Assembly (NCBI RefSeq): GCF_024171605.1
Contig: NZ_JALKAA010000001.1
Location: forward strand, 930,001 to 994,000
DNA: 64,000 bases
Source: Pontibacter sp. HSC-36F09
GTDB lineage: Bacteria; Bacteroidota; Bacteroidia; Cytophagales; Hymenobacteraceae
Reading direction: 5' to 3'
In this document: positions 51,513 through 59,957 of the stretch, in pieces
Layout: every line of letters starts with the position of its first letter
Position numbering within the stretch: the first letter of the stretch is position 1
The notes under the pieces: model-generated
Seen by the model: the letters and a program-made list of their open reading frames with translations, nothing else
Database searches by the model: none
What the model was told of the DNA's origin: nothing
Program-made: the position numbers and the translations under genes

Positions 51513-52153
51513 GTGAGATAACAAACCCTTTGTTCGACAATGAACGGGAACTGCTGGAGCGCCAGAAAGAAGAATACAAGAAGGCGCTCATGGGTGATGT
51601 GGACCAGATAAAAACACAGGGCCAGCAGATTGGCAAAAAGGTCGCTATCGCGGGCGGTGTGCTGGTGGCAGGGCTACTGCTCCGGAGCATGTTCAGCGGC
51701 GATAAAAAAAAAGCTAAAACGCTGAAGGGCAGGAAGGCGGCAAAGCAATCGAAGTACGTTGCCCGAGAGGCGGACGCGCTGGGCTTCAACAGGTATGGGT
51801 ACGAACAGGAAGGCGGCTATACCGCAAGTAATGCAGACATAGCCGGATACGACTCTTTTGTGCATGAGCAGGAGGACGCCTATACTTTATCTTCTGAGCG
51901 TATGCCGTACGCGCAACGTGAACCGAAGCAACAAACCGGCGTTTCCAAAAGCTTCGTAAGCCCTGAGCTGATGCAGGTCATCAGCCAGCAGGTAATGGCC
52001 CTGCTCCTTGTATACCTTACGAAAAAGGTAGAGGAATACTTAAGCACTGTTTCTAAAAATAGCGATATTGCAGCAGCACCCATCGAGGTGACTGAAATAG
52101 AGACCATTGCTTATACCATTCCAGAAGAGGATGCCATTCAACAACCTTTGTAA
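51509..52153 (+). CDS. Hypothetical protein coupled to the holin-like gene
   Basis: 214 residues. A charged N terminus (NERELLERQKEEYKKALMGD), a Gly/Val/Leu-rich hydrophobic segment near 47-66, a basic Lys-rich stretch, a Tyr/Gly/Gln-rich low-complexity middle, and a second hydrophobic helix near 157-173 before an acidic tail. No family recognised. Overlaps the holin-like gene by 4 bp and the PcrB start by 23 bp, so all three are translationally linked. Confidence 0.68.
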   Translation: MSEITNPLFDNERELLERQKEEYKKALMGDVDQIKTQGQQIGKKVAIAGGVLVAGLLLRSMFSGDKKKAKTLKGRKAAKQSKYVAREADALGFNRYGYEQEGGYTASNADIAGYDSFVHEQEDAYTLSSERMPYAQREPKQQTGVSKSFVSPELMQVISQQVMALLLVYLTKKVEEYLSTVSKNSDIAAAPIEVTEIETIAYTIPEEDAIQQPL

Positions 52154-52895
52154 CAGACAGCAGCATGAGCCAGGCAGAAAGCACTTCGCCCTCCTGATCG
52201 ATCCCGATAATCTGGACGAAGCTTCCTGCCTGAACCTGCTCTCTTTAAGCGAAGCCCACCAGGTAGATTTTTTCTTTGTCGGCGGCAGCCTTATCACCAC
52301 CGACAACCAAGCCGCCATCATCCGGCTCATCAAAGAGAACAGCACTATACCTGTCATCCTCTTTCCGAGCAACAGCCTGCACATCGACAAACAGGCAGAC
52401 GGCATTCTGCTTCTTTCCCTTATCTCGGGCCGCAACCCCGACTTCCTGATTGGCCAGCATGTGCTTTCGGCCCCCATCCTCAAAGCCAGTGCGCTACAGG
52501 TATACCCTACCGGCTACATACTCGTTGAGTCCGGCCGCCAGACCACTGCTTCTTACATGAGCGGCACCACGCCTATACCGCATGACAAGCCGGCCATTGC
52601 CGCCTGCACTGCCATGGCCGGTGAACTCCTGGGCCTGCGCTACATATACCTGGACGGCGGCAGCGGTGCACTGCATCCTGTTAGTTCCGATATGATCAAA
52701 GCTGTGCGACAGTCGGTAGAGACCCCTATTATTGTAGGAGGAGGTATCGATACAGCGGCCAAGGCAAAGGCAGCACTGGAGGCTGGTGCCGACGTGATTG
52801 TGGTAGGCAACCACATAGAAAAAAACCCCGGCTTTCTGGCCGAGGTTTCTCATACTATAGCTTCTTATAATCTAGCCTTAGATGTTCATCGCTGA
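52131..52895 (+). CDS. Geranylgeranylglyceryl phosphate synthase / PcrB family
   Basis: 254 residues, TIM-barrel prenyltransferase that couples a polyprenyl diphosphate to sn-glycerol-1-phosphate, as in archaeal ether lipids. Marks are HFALLIDPDNLDE, FFVGGSLITTD, ILFPSNSLHI, SGRNPDFLIGQHV, LDGGSGALHPV, IIVGGGIDTAAKA and ADVIVVGNHIEK. The ATG at 52131 is chosen; a TTG at 52107 is the alternative. Group II enzymes are known from some Bacteroidota. It ends inside the convergent AraC gene (18-bp overlap). Confidence 0.88.
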   Translation: MPFNNLCNRQQHEPGRKHFALLIDPDNLDEASCLNLLSLSEAHQVDFFFVGGSLITTDNQAAIIRLIKENSTIPVILFPSNSLHIDKQADGILLLSLISGRNPDFLIGQHVLSAPILKASALQVYPTGYILVESGRQTTASYMSGTTPIPHDKPAIAACTAMAGELLGLRYIYLDGGSGALHPVSSDMIKAVRQSVETPIIVGGGIDTAAKAKAALEAGADVIVVGNHIEKNPGFLAEVSHTIASYNLALDVHR

Positions 52896-53801
52896 TTCGC
52901 GACGACGCATCTTACCGGCAGGTATACCGAACATCATCTTGAAGCGACGGCAGAAATAAGCTGTATCTTTGTAGCCCACGTCTTTACCGATTTCGCGGAT
53001 GCTCTTCTTCGTGGTACGAAGCAGGAACACGGCGCGCTCCATACGCTGGTATTCAATGTAATCCTGTGGGTTTATACCTGTCAGCATTTTGAAATACTGG
53101 CCTACATAGTCCTCAGAAACGTTAGCAACGTTAGAAAGCACTTTGTTAGACAAGTCGCCGCCCAGGTTCTCCTTGATGTAGTTGAACAGGTCGATGAGGC
53201 GAGGGTCTTTGAAGTACGTGCTGTTGGTAGCCAACTGCTCCACAAACATTTTGTTGCGAAGAATGTGGCGAACAATCTCTACCACGATATTCTCGGTGTA
53301 GATGCTGATCAGGCGCTCCTTGCCGGGCAGGTCCTGCATGTTCTCTTCCACCACTTTGATCACCAGGTTAGCCAGCTTGTTGTTTCCTGAGATCAGGAAG
53401 GCAGGCAGGTCAAGCGATGCAAAGAAGTTTACAGAATCAAACACTTTCGCTTCGAAGCTCACATAGCTGTGGCTCTCTTCGGCGTCGCCGATCAGGTCGA
53501 GGTCGTTGTTGCTCTTAAAGAACTTCTCTCTATTGGTGATCAGATCATCATTTGTGATGGAGCGGCCGTCAGTGGAACCATAGGTTACCTTTGTGCTGCG
53601 CCCACCCGGTATAAAGAGCAGTTCGCCCTCTTCTACCATCTGTTCCTCTTCGCCAAAGAATATTGTACCTTTATGAAGCAGAATCAGGTTGTTGCCTACA
53701 TCGTAGTAGTTGCGAACCGAGAACGGCTGCTGCAACACCAGATTTTTCGCTTTAATGAATCGCACCCCAAGCGACTCAATAATCTTATTGTAATCTTCCA
53801 T
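52878..53801 (-). CDS. AraC-family regulator
   Basis: 307 residues from ATG 53801 (a TTG lies four codons upstream). The N-terminal cupin-like region (FGEEEQMVEEGELLFIPGG) is followed by a long helical middle and a C-terminal helix-turn-helix pair: LSNVANVSEDYVGQYFKMLT, INPQDYIEYQRMERAVFLLR, IREIGKDVGYKDTAYFCRRF. I know close relatives as a conserved single-copy regulator in Bacteroidota; target unknown. Upstream DNA is AT-rich. Confidence 0.88.
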   Translation of the reverse strand: MEDYNKIIESLGVRFIKAKNLVLQQPFSVRNYYDVGNNLILLHKGTIFFGEEEQMVEEGELLFIPGGRSTKVTYGSTDGRSITNDDLITNREKFFKSNNDLDLIGDAEESHSYVSFEAKVFDSVNFFASLDLPAFLISGNNKLANLVIKVVEENMQDLPGKERLISIYTENIVVEIVRHILRNKMFVEQLATNSTYFKDPRLIDLFNYIKENLGGDLSNKVLSNVANVSEDYVGQYFKMLTGINPQDYIEYQRMERAVFLLRTTKKSIREIGKDVGYKDTAYFCRRFKMMFGIPAGKMRRRESAMNI

Positions 53802-53959
53802 GTGTGTTACCAACTAACTTTTATACTATAAACCCTTTAATTTTGTCCTAAAGCTAGGCTAATCTTTATAAAATTCAAAATATTTTAAATATTTAATTTT
53901 AATTCAATAAACCATATCCTTAGCCTAAATAACACAGCAGCAAAGGTTTAAGTGCCAAA

Positions 53960-55099
53960 TTACTTTAATAATTCTCTTGAAATTACTATTTTCTGGATCT
54001 CAGAAGTACCCTCATAGATTTGTGTGATTTTAGCATCACGCATTAAACGCTCCACATGGTACTCTTTCACGAAACCATATCCGCCGTGCACCTGCACTGC
54101 TTCAACGGTTGTGTCCATGGCCACTTTTGACGCGAACAGCTTGGCCATGGCACCAGACATGCCGTAATCCTGGTGTGTGTCTTTATGGAAAGCTGCCTTC
54201 AGGCAAAGCATGCGGGCAGCCTCAATGTTTGTGGCCATATCGGCCAGTTTGAACTGGATCGCCTGGTGCTTGGCAATCTCTACACCGAAAGCCTTACGCT
54301 CTTTGGAGTACTTCAAAGCCAGCTCGAAAGCGCCTGAAGCTATACCTAAGGCCTGCGCCGCTATACCAATACGCCCGCCTGCCAGCGTGGACATGGCGAA
54401 CTTAAAGCCGAAGCCATCTTCCCCGATACGATTTTCTTTTGGCACTTTCACGTCTGTGAACATCAAAGAGTGCGTGTCAGAACCACGGATACCCAGTTTG
54501 TTCTCTTTCAGTCCTACCTGGAAGCCTTCCATGCCGCGCTCTACAATAAAGGCGTTGATGCCTCGGTGCTTTTTCTCAGGATCTGTCTGCGCGATCACCA
54601 GGTATACAGAGGCCGTGCTGCCGTTTGTGATCCAGTTCTTGGTACCGTTCAGCAGGTAATAATCACCTTTATCTTCGGCTGTGGTGCGCTGCGAGGTAGC
54701 GTCAGAGCCGGCCTCCGGCTCAGAAAGACAGAAGGCACCGATGATCTCGCCCGTAGCCAGACGCGTCAGGTATTTCTGCTTCTGCTCTTCCGTACCGTAT
54801 TTCTCCAAGCCCCAGCATACCAGCGAGTTATTCACTGACATCACCACAGAGGCAGAAGCATCTACTTTAGAAATTTCTTCCATGGCCAGCACATAGGAGA
54901 TTGTATCCATACCGCCGCCGTTGTATTTTGGGTCCACCATCATACCCAGGAACCCGAGTTCTCCCATTTTCTTGATCTGCTCAGCCGGGAACTTCTGGTG
55001 CTCGTCGCGCTCGATTACGCCAGGCAACAATTCTGTTTGTGCAAACTCACGGGCAGCAGCCTGCACCGCCAAATGTTCTTCAGTTAATTGAAAATTCAT
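53960..55099 (-). CDS. Acyl-CoA dehydrogenase (short/branched-chain type)
   Basis: FAD enzyme that introduces the alpha-beta double bond into acyl-CoA and passes electrons to ETF. 379 residues; signatures GAFCLSEPEAGSDA, WITNGSTASVYLV, GGRIGIAAQALGIA, VQVHGGYGFVKEYHVERLMR and the catalytic Glu in IYEGTSEIQKIVIS. The length and Glu position match the short-chain/isovaleryl/2-methylbutyryl group. Electrons could be taken up by the membrane Fe-S pair at 46567-48863 (inference). Confidence 0.94.
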   Translation of the reverse strand: MNFQLTEEHLAVQAAAREFAQTELLPGVIERDEHQKFPAEQIKKMGELGFLGMMVDPKYNGGGMDTISYVLAMEEISKVDASASVVMSVNNSLVCWGLEKYGTEEQKQKYLTRLATGEIIGAFCLSEPEAGSDATSQRTTAEDKGDYYLLNGTKNWITNGSTASVYLVIAQTDPEKKHRGINAFIVERGMEGFQVGLKENKLGIRGSDTHSLMFTDVKVPKENRIGEDGFGFKFAMSTLAGGRIGIAAQALGIASGAFELALKYSKERKAFGVEIAKHQAIQFKLADMATNIEAARMLCLKAAFHKDTHQDYGMSGAMAKLFASKVAMDTTVEAVQVHGGYGFVKEYHVERLMRDAKITQIYEGTSEIQKIVISRELLK

Positions 55100-55190
55100 G
55101 CTTTTATATATAAAAGGACTGTAATTAATGGATTATAGTACAAAACTATGAAATTTGGCAATATCTGTATAACTCACCGTCAATAAAAAC

Positions 55191-55230
55191 AAAATCGCCA
55201 TCCGCTCTGAACGAACGGATGGCGATTTGT
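55191..55230. terminator. Terminator between acyl-CoA dehydrogenase and zinc peptidase
   Basis: AAATCGCCATCCG pairs with CGGATGGCGATTT (ends 55228), 13-bp stem; it terminates the minus-strand peptidase gene that ends at 55257. Confidence 0.85.
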
Positions 55231-55256
55231 CTAATGAAATTTGCATCGTAATCAGC

Positions 55257-55934
55257 TTAGTCGCGACGACCCATCAATAGTGACGCATAGTACAACAGCG
55301 TGGCCAGAGAGCCCAGTGCTGCAACCACGTAGGTCATAGCCGCCCATTTCAGTGCGTCTTTCGACATGGCCAGTTCCTGCTGCGTTACAATGTTGTTGGA
55401 GCTGATCCAGGCCAGGGCCCGCTTACTCGCGTCGAACTCAACCGGCAGGGTCACAAAGCTGAAGATGGTGGTCAGACCGAACAGGGCCACACCAATTGTC
55501 AATGGAATAGGCGTGGTCTGTAGCATGAAGATACCGATCAGTATGATCCACTGCATGTAGCGTGAGGCGATGCTCAGCGCCGGCACCATGGCCGAGCGGA
55601 ACTTCAGGAAGCTGTATGCTTTTGCGTGCTGCACGGCGTGACCGCATTCGTGTGCTGCCACAGCTGCCGCAGCGGCGCTACGGGCTTCGTACACATACTC
55701 ACTCAGGTTCACGGTCTTGTCGGCCGGGTTGTAGTGGTCCGTCAGGCGGCCCGCCACCGATATCACTTTCACATCGTGTATACCGTTATCGGCCAACATC
55801 ATTTCGGCAATCTCACGGCCAGTGTAGCCAGATTGCAACGGAATTTCGGAGTACTTCTTAAACTTACTCTTCAGCCTCCAGCTTACCCACATGCTGAGGC
55901 CCATAAAGAGGATAACAATCAAATATATTCCCAT
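55257..55934 (-). CDS. Membrane zinc metallopeptidase (Zn_peptidase_2 family)
   Basis: 225 residues, helices at about 2-18, 120-138, 145-160 and 200-218. The catalytic motif HECGH (His95, Glu96, His99) in AVAAHECGHAVQHAKAY and the GYTGREIAEMMLADNGI and DHYNPADKTVNLSE segments identify the PF04298-type family. Substrate unknown. 15 bp after the rfaE2 gene, likely the end of that operon. Confidence 0.9.
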   Translation of the reverse strand: MGIYLIVILFMGLSMWVSWRLKSKFKKYSEIPLQSGYTGREIAEMMLADNGIHDVKVISVAGRLTDHYNPADKTVNLSEYVYEARSAAAAAVAAHECGHAVQHAKAYSFLKFRSAMVPALSIASRYMQWIILIGIFMLQTTPIPLTIGVALFGLTTIFSFVTLPVEFDASKRALAWISSNNIVTQQELAMSKDALKWAAMTYVVAALGSLATLLYYASLLMGRRD

Positions 55935-55949
55935 TTCTCTAATTAAATT

Positions 55950-56438
55950 TTAAGGGTTCGGTCGGTTTTCAATCTTTTTAACAACGTTTGTGGTCGAATA
56001 GCCTTTCACGAGCGGTATGGTTTTCACCTCTCCCCCTCTTGCTGTAACGACATCCTGCCCCACTATATTTTCGATGGTGTAATCGTCGCCCTTCACCAGT
56101 ATATCCGGCTGCACAGCCTTGATCAGTTCAAGCGGCGTATCTTCATCGAAGAATACTACGGCATCCACAAACAAAAGCGATGCCATGACGCGCGCGCGTG
56201 ACATTTCGTCCTGCAGCGGACGGCTTGGACCTTTTATACGGTTTATTGACGCATCCGTGTTAAGTCCGAGCACCAGTTTATCGCCAAGTTGTCGTGCTTT
56301 TTCGAGGTAATCGACGTGACCCAGGTGAAGAATATCGAAGCAACCATTGGTAAAAACGATCTTTTGTCCCTGGTTCCGCCAGGCCTGCACTTGCTCCTGC
56401 AAGTCGGACAGCGACAGGATTTTATCTTTCGAGTTCAT
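55950..56438 (-). CDS. rfaE2: D-glycero-beta-D-manno-heptose 1-phosphate adenylyltransferase
   Basis: Nucleotidyltransferase that makes ADP-heptose for lipopolysaccharide core. The nucleotide motif TNGCFDILHLGHVDYLEKA, the GLNTDASINRIKGPSRP segment and VKGYSTTNVVKKI are diagnostic. 162 residues from ATG 56438; an upstream ATG at 56468 would overlap the preceding gene more. Only the adenylyltransferase part is present; the kinase half (HldE N-terminal) is not fused. Confidence 0.92.
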   Translation of the reverse strand: MNSKDKILSLSDLQEQVQAWRNQGQKIVFTNGCFDILHLGHVDYLEKARQLGDKLVLGLNTDASINRIKGPSRPLQDEMSRARVMASLLFVDAVVFFDEDTPLELIKAVQPDILVKGDDYTIENIVGQDVVTARGGEVKTIPLVKGYSTTNVVKKIENRPNP

Positions 56439-57465
56439 GTATAGGTGGGTTTGCCTCCGCGAGCTCATCTGCTACGGCAGGCTTTTGCAACATTCCTGTC
56501 ATAAAACTAAGCACTCCCATGGCAACTACCAAAAGTGTTTGCGATGTATGTGCCACCAGGGCGTAAGCCATACCTGCCTCCTTAGGTATACCATAAAGTA
56601 ATAGCACAGTCTGCACCAGCAGGTGGTATACCCCTACTCCGCCCTGCACAGGCGCCGCCATACCGAGCGTGCCGATCACGAGAACCGAGAGCCCGGCTAT
56701 TGGTGTCAGCTGCGATGTGGCAGGTATAGCATAGAACACTACAAGACTCATGCCGTAGTACATGGCCCACACAAACAAGGTATGTCCCCAGAAAGCCACC
56801 TGGTTTTCAATTTTAGTGATGCTGAACACGCCCTGCAGCATGCCGCGCACAAAAGCGACGGTTTTTATGAAGAAGGTGTTTTGCCGAAGCTTGTTCAGGT
56901 ATAACAAGCCCAGCACCAGAAAAACGAGGCCCACTACCATCACGAGCGTAACAAACAGGTATAGCGACCCGAAGCTCTGCTCCAGGCTGGCGTACTTATC
57001 TGTGAAAAGACCAAAGAGGAAATCACGGAGGCGGTTAACCTCCAGCAGAAAGGTGAGCCCCAGGAAAAGGAGCAGCATGACCATGTCGATGATGCGCTCG
57101 GCGATGACCGTGCCAAAGGCTTTGTTAACCGGTATGCCATCGCTGCGACGAAGCATGCTGCAGCGCACAAGCTCGCCCATGCGGGGCAGCACGAGGTTGG
57201 CCACATAGCCCACCATCATGGCATCGTAGGTATTTTTAAAGGATGGGGTATAGCCCGTGGGCCGTATCTGCATGTACCAACGGTATGCCCGGCTCATGTA
57301 GGCGGCCAGGCCCATGACCAAAGATACGGCCAGCCAGGTATAGTTAATATTCTGGAGCTCTGCCCACAGTTTTTCGAAGTCGAGCTCTTTGAGGGCGTAC
57401 CACATCAGAAATGCAGAAAGCCCCAGAAGCAGGCTGTACTTCAGAAAAGAGAGCAGTTTTCTCAT
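56422..57465 (-). CDS. Lysylphosphatidylglycerol-synthase-TM/UPF0104 family membrane protein
   Basis: 347 residues with about eight helices. Family segments MVGYVANLVLPRMGELVRCS, NKAFGTVIAERIIDM and AAPVQGGVGVYHLLV (the last resembling the conserved P-GG-G helix) match the LPG_synthase_TM family. It lacks the C-terminal lysyl-transfer domain, so it is a flippase-like or unknown paralogue. Lies 9 bp after panD, in a panD-UPF0104-rfaE2 order. Confidence 0.85.
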   Translation of the reverse strand: MRKLLSFLKYSLLLGLSAFLMWYALKELDFEKLWAELQNINYTWLAVSLVMGLAAYMSRAYRWYMQIRPTGYTPSFKNTYDAMMVGYVANLVLPRMGELVRCSMLRRSDGIPVNKAFGTVIAERIIDMVMLLLFLGLTFLLEVNRLRDFLFGLFTDKYASLEQSFGSLYLFVTLVMVVGLVFLVLGLLYLNKLRQNTFFIKTVAFVRGMLQGVFSITKIENQVAFWGHTLFVWAMYYGMSLVVFYAIPATSQLTPIAGLSVLVIGTLGMAAPVQGGVGVYHLLVQTVLLLYGIPKEAGMAYALVAHTSQTLLVVAMGVLSFMTGMLQKPAVADELAEANPPIHELER

Positions 57466-57474
57466 GCGGTGGCG

Positions 57475-57822
57475 TTACACCAATCGGTTGTGCTGATCCG
57501 GGAAAACGAGCGTCGGCTGGTGGTTTTTAGCGTCTTCGAACTTGATAGAACAGTAAGAGATCACGATCACGATATCGCCAACCTGCACCTTGCGGGCAGC
57601 GGGGCCGTTCAGGCAAACCGTGCCGGTACCGCGCTCTCCTTTGATCACGTAGGTCTCGAAGCGTTCCCCGTTGTTGATGTTAACGATCTGTACTTTCTCA
57701 TTCTCCACCACATTGGCAGCGTCCATCAGGTCTTCATCAATGGTGATGCTTCCTACATAGTGCAACTCCGCCTGCGTAACCCGACAACGGTGAATCTTTG
57801 ATTTTAAAACCTCAATATACAT
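57475..57822 (-). CDS. panD: Aspartate 1-decarboxylase
   Basis: Pyruvoyl enzyme making beta-alanine for pantothenate. Self-cleavage site Gly24-Ser25 in [33 protein letters not shown] is the family C-terminal motif. 115 residues. Its own -7 box TAACTTTG (57845-57852, minus strand) lies 23 bp upstream. panC lies 1.1 kb further upstream in the same direction, separated by an AT-rich insertion. Confidence 0.95.
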   Translation of the reverse strand: MYIEVLKSKIHRCRVTQAELHYVGSITIDEDLMDAANVVENEKVQIVNINNGERFETYVIKGERGTGTVCLNGPAARKVQVGDIVIVISYCSIKFEDAKNHQPTLVFPDQHNRLV

Positions 57823-57844
57823 GGTTTATTTCTGTAATAGGGCG

Positions 57845-57852
57845 CAAAGTTA
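57845..57852 (-). promoter_or_regulatory. -7 element of panD
   Basis: TAACTTTG on the minus strand; a promoter here lets panD be expressed independently of panC. Confidence 0.45.
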
Positions 57853-57941
57853 TGCAATTAGCTGCAGATATACTACCAGCACGCATGCATCACCTTTAAA
57901 AGTCCTGGAGTTGGACAAGCCACGACAGGAAAAGAGCGGCT

Positions 57942-57950
57942 GGGGGGGGG
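57942..57950. repeat. Run of nine G
   Basis: A G9 homopolymer about 98 bp upstream of the Cys-rich lipoprotein start, in otherwise very AT-rich sequence. Such runs are slippage-prone. Confidence 0.7.
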
Positions 57951-58048
57951 AAGCACATAATAATATTACTTTTATATTATATTATCGTATCTTAGAAAGA
58001 ACAAATAAGAGGACAGTGATTTTATGAAAAACTTAAAAAACAAAAATC

Positions 58049-58633
58049 ATGAAAAAAATATTGCCTAAATTTTCACTACTTGCGCTTTTTATCATCACTC
58101 TTACGGTTTTTATAGGCTGTACAAAGGAAGAGGATGAGTTTGTGCCTGATCAACTTTCTATAGAAACCAAGACTTCGGAGCTTCATCTTACTTCTCCAAA
58201 TGGATTTAGGATTGCTAAAAGCAAGCAGGATTTTCTTAAATCGCTCTCTAAGATCAACGGCTTAAGCACTGATTCAATTGAAATCGTTGATATAAAATAT
58301 ATGGAATCCAAAGTAGCCTCTGCTGCATTTGTTTCTTACAAAGTTAAAGGTAACGAATTTGTAAAGAATATAGCTATAGGGAAAGGTAAAATAGAGTTTT
58401 CTACAAACAAGCTGCAAGTACATTCTAACAATACAAGGACGTTAAAAGCTGATGGCGAGTCTTCTGCAGTAATGACTGCATCCGAAGAAGGTCCGGGGCC
58501 GACGGTATCTTGTCATGGTTGTACTAATTGCAGAGTTGGTGGCTCGATTGAACCTAATGGCACAATTCACTTTAAATGTGAAAGCTCTTGCTGTTCAATG
58601 ACTATAACATATCCAACTCCTGCTCCTGAATAA
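58049..58633 (+). CDS. Lipoprotein with Cys-rich C terminus, in AT-rich insertion
   Basis: 194 residues, lipobox IGC (Cys24). The mature region is rich in Lys, Ser and Asn with no recognised domain (a SKQDFLKSLSKINGLSTDS stretch, then YMESKVASAAFVSYKVK). The last 40 residues hold six Cys at 155, 158, 161, 177, 181 and 182 (CHGCTNCRVGG ... CESSCC), spaced like a metal- or disulfide-bound knuckle. A 14-codon frame (58024-58068) overlaps the start out of frame. Composition is AT-rich and no GGTATA word is present from 57347 to 59078, in contrast to the surroundings, suggesting recent acquisition. Confidence 0.78.
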   Translation: MKKILPKFSLLALFIITLTVFIGCTKEEDEFVPDQLSIETKTSELHLTSPNGFRIAKSKQDFLKSLSKINGLSTDSIEIVDIKYMESKVASAAFVSYKVKGNEFVKNIAIGKGKIEFSTNKLQVHSNNTRTLKADGESSAVMTASEEGPGPTVSCHGCTNCRVGGSIEPNGTIHFKCESSCCSMTITYPTPAPE

Positions 58634-58965
58634 TTTAAGAGTAATTTAATACTGTGTCAGCTCCGTCTCACACGCTGCCCTCTTCTTATATTAACAATTG
58701 AGCTGTTACTGCCTAGAGAGAGGATATGTATCTTCTCTCTAGTTTTTTTTAATTTAGTCAAGCTTAAAATGTAATGCAGAATGAGCATTCCCTTATGCAG
58801 CTAAAAGCATCTTTTCTTCCTTTTATTATAGACCTGATACTTAAAATCAGTTTTCGCGATATAGCGCACGAGGCCACTGTGAGATGCAAGTGCCCTCTTG
58901 TTACTGCACTTTTTTGTCGGCTGTAAGTTTTTCCAACATATAGGCTTCCCATAAGTGGTAACAAC
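58634..58965. other. Intergenic region with terminator and possible gene remnant
   Basis: Behind the lipoprotein terminator (58713-58750) lie about 215 bp. On the minus strand a frame ending near 58796 reads GLVRYIAKTDFKYQVYNKRK and then KRCF-stop, with no start; it looks like the tail of a decayed basic protein such as a mobile-element protein, but I cannot assign it. Confidence 0.4.
58713..58750 (+). terminator. Terminator of the Cys-rich lipoprotein
   Basis: CTAGAGAGA (58713-58721) pairs with TCTCTCTAG, with an inner GATA/TATC stem, then eight T. Confidence 0.85.
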
Positions 58966-59820
58966 CTATATTTCGTTTAGATTCACGATCATGTTATCGA
59001 TAAGGCGTACCTCGCCCACAAAGGCGGCAATGCAAATGGCTACTTCTTCCTGCGCCTGCACATCGGTTACGGGCTGCAAGGTATAGGCGTCCACTATCTC
59101 GAAGTACTCCAGCTGCAATTCGTCTACCTGGCCCAGGTAGGCGGCCACTTCGGCTTTGATGTCAGGTATAGCCTTGTGTTTCAGGTCGGCGGCTGCCATC
59201 TGCAGGGCCTTATATAGCTGCGTGGCGTGCTGGCGCTGCGTTGCCGTTAGCCGCTTATTGCGCGACGACATGGCCAGGCCGTCGGCCTCGCGCACGGTAT
59301 GGTAGCACACCAGTTCCAGGTCGAAGCTCAGCGTCTGTACCAGCTGCCGCACGATGGCCACCTGCTGCAGATCCTTCTGCCCGAAATAGGCCTTGTGCGG
59401 CTGCACGATATGGAACAACTTGCTCACCACAATGGCCACCCCATTGAAGTGCCCTGGCCGGTGCTCACCCTCCATCACGGCTTCCAACGCACCGAAACTA
59501 AACTGCAGCACCGACTGTTGTGGGTATACCTCCTCCGCACTCGGCGCGAACAGGTAGTCGCAGCCGACGGTTTGCAGCAGGCTGATGTCCTGCTCGAGCG
59601 TGCGGGGGTATAGTTTATAATCAGAGGCGTTGTTGAATTGAGTCGGATTCACGAACACACTACAAATCGTAATGTCATTCTCGCGGGCCGAGGCACGCAG
59701 GAGTTGCAGGTGCCCTTCGTGCAGGGCGCCCATGGTAGGCACAAAACCAATGCGCTTGCCGCTGCATCGCAGCGCTGTCACAATGGCTCTCAGGGCTGAC
59801 ACCCGCTCTATAACTTCCAT
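58966..59820 (-). CDS. panC: Pantothenate synthetase
   Basis: ATP-dependent condensation of pantoate and beta-alanine. The motif FVPTMGALHEGHLQLLR, SVFVNPTQFN, RPGHFNGVAIVVSKLFH, AYFGQKDLQQVAIV and GLAMSSRNKRL are all present; 284 residues. It points toward panD but is now separated from it by an insertion. Divergent from the GT5-like gene, with -7 box TACTTTTG (59858-59865, minus strand). Confidence 0.95.
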   Translation of the reverse strand: MEVIERVSALRAIVTALRCSGKRIGFVPTMGALHEGHLQLLRASARENDITICSVFVNPTQFNNASDYKLYPRTLEQDISLLQTVGCDYLFAPSAEEVYPQQSVLQFSFGALEAVMEGEHRPGHFNGVAIVVSKLFHIVQPHKAYFGQKDLQQVAIVRQLVQTLSFDLELVCYHTVREADGLAMSSRNKRLTATQRQHATQLYKALQMAAADLKHKAIPDIKAEVAAYLGQVDELQLEYFEIVDAYTLQPVTDVQAQEEVAICIAAFVGEVRLIDNMIVNLNEI

Positions 59821-59881
59821 ATTAATAGGTATAAAAGATGCAATTGCTGAAAGTCGGCAAAAGTAGGTTATAGAACATTAA

Positions 59882-59913
59882 ATTGAAAATTAGAATAAAA
59901 AGTGCTAATTTTG
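59882..59913 (+). promoter_or_regulatory. Promoter of the GT5-like gene
   Basis: TTG (59883-59885), 20 bp, TAATTTTG (59906-59913): strong Bacteroidota-type match, 44 bp before the ATG. Confidence 0.65.
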
Positions 59914-59957
59914 CACGTCCCATTACTGTTGCTCATTAATTTTTTAATTACATACCC

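Noticed and set aside
58764..58964. 66-codon minus-strand frame between the lipoprotein and panC
   Set aside because: No homologous motif or start signal; a different frame there looks like a decayed basic protein tail, so neither is called as a gene.
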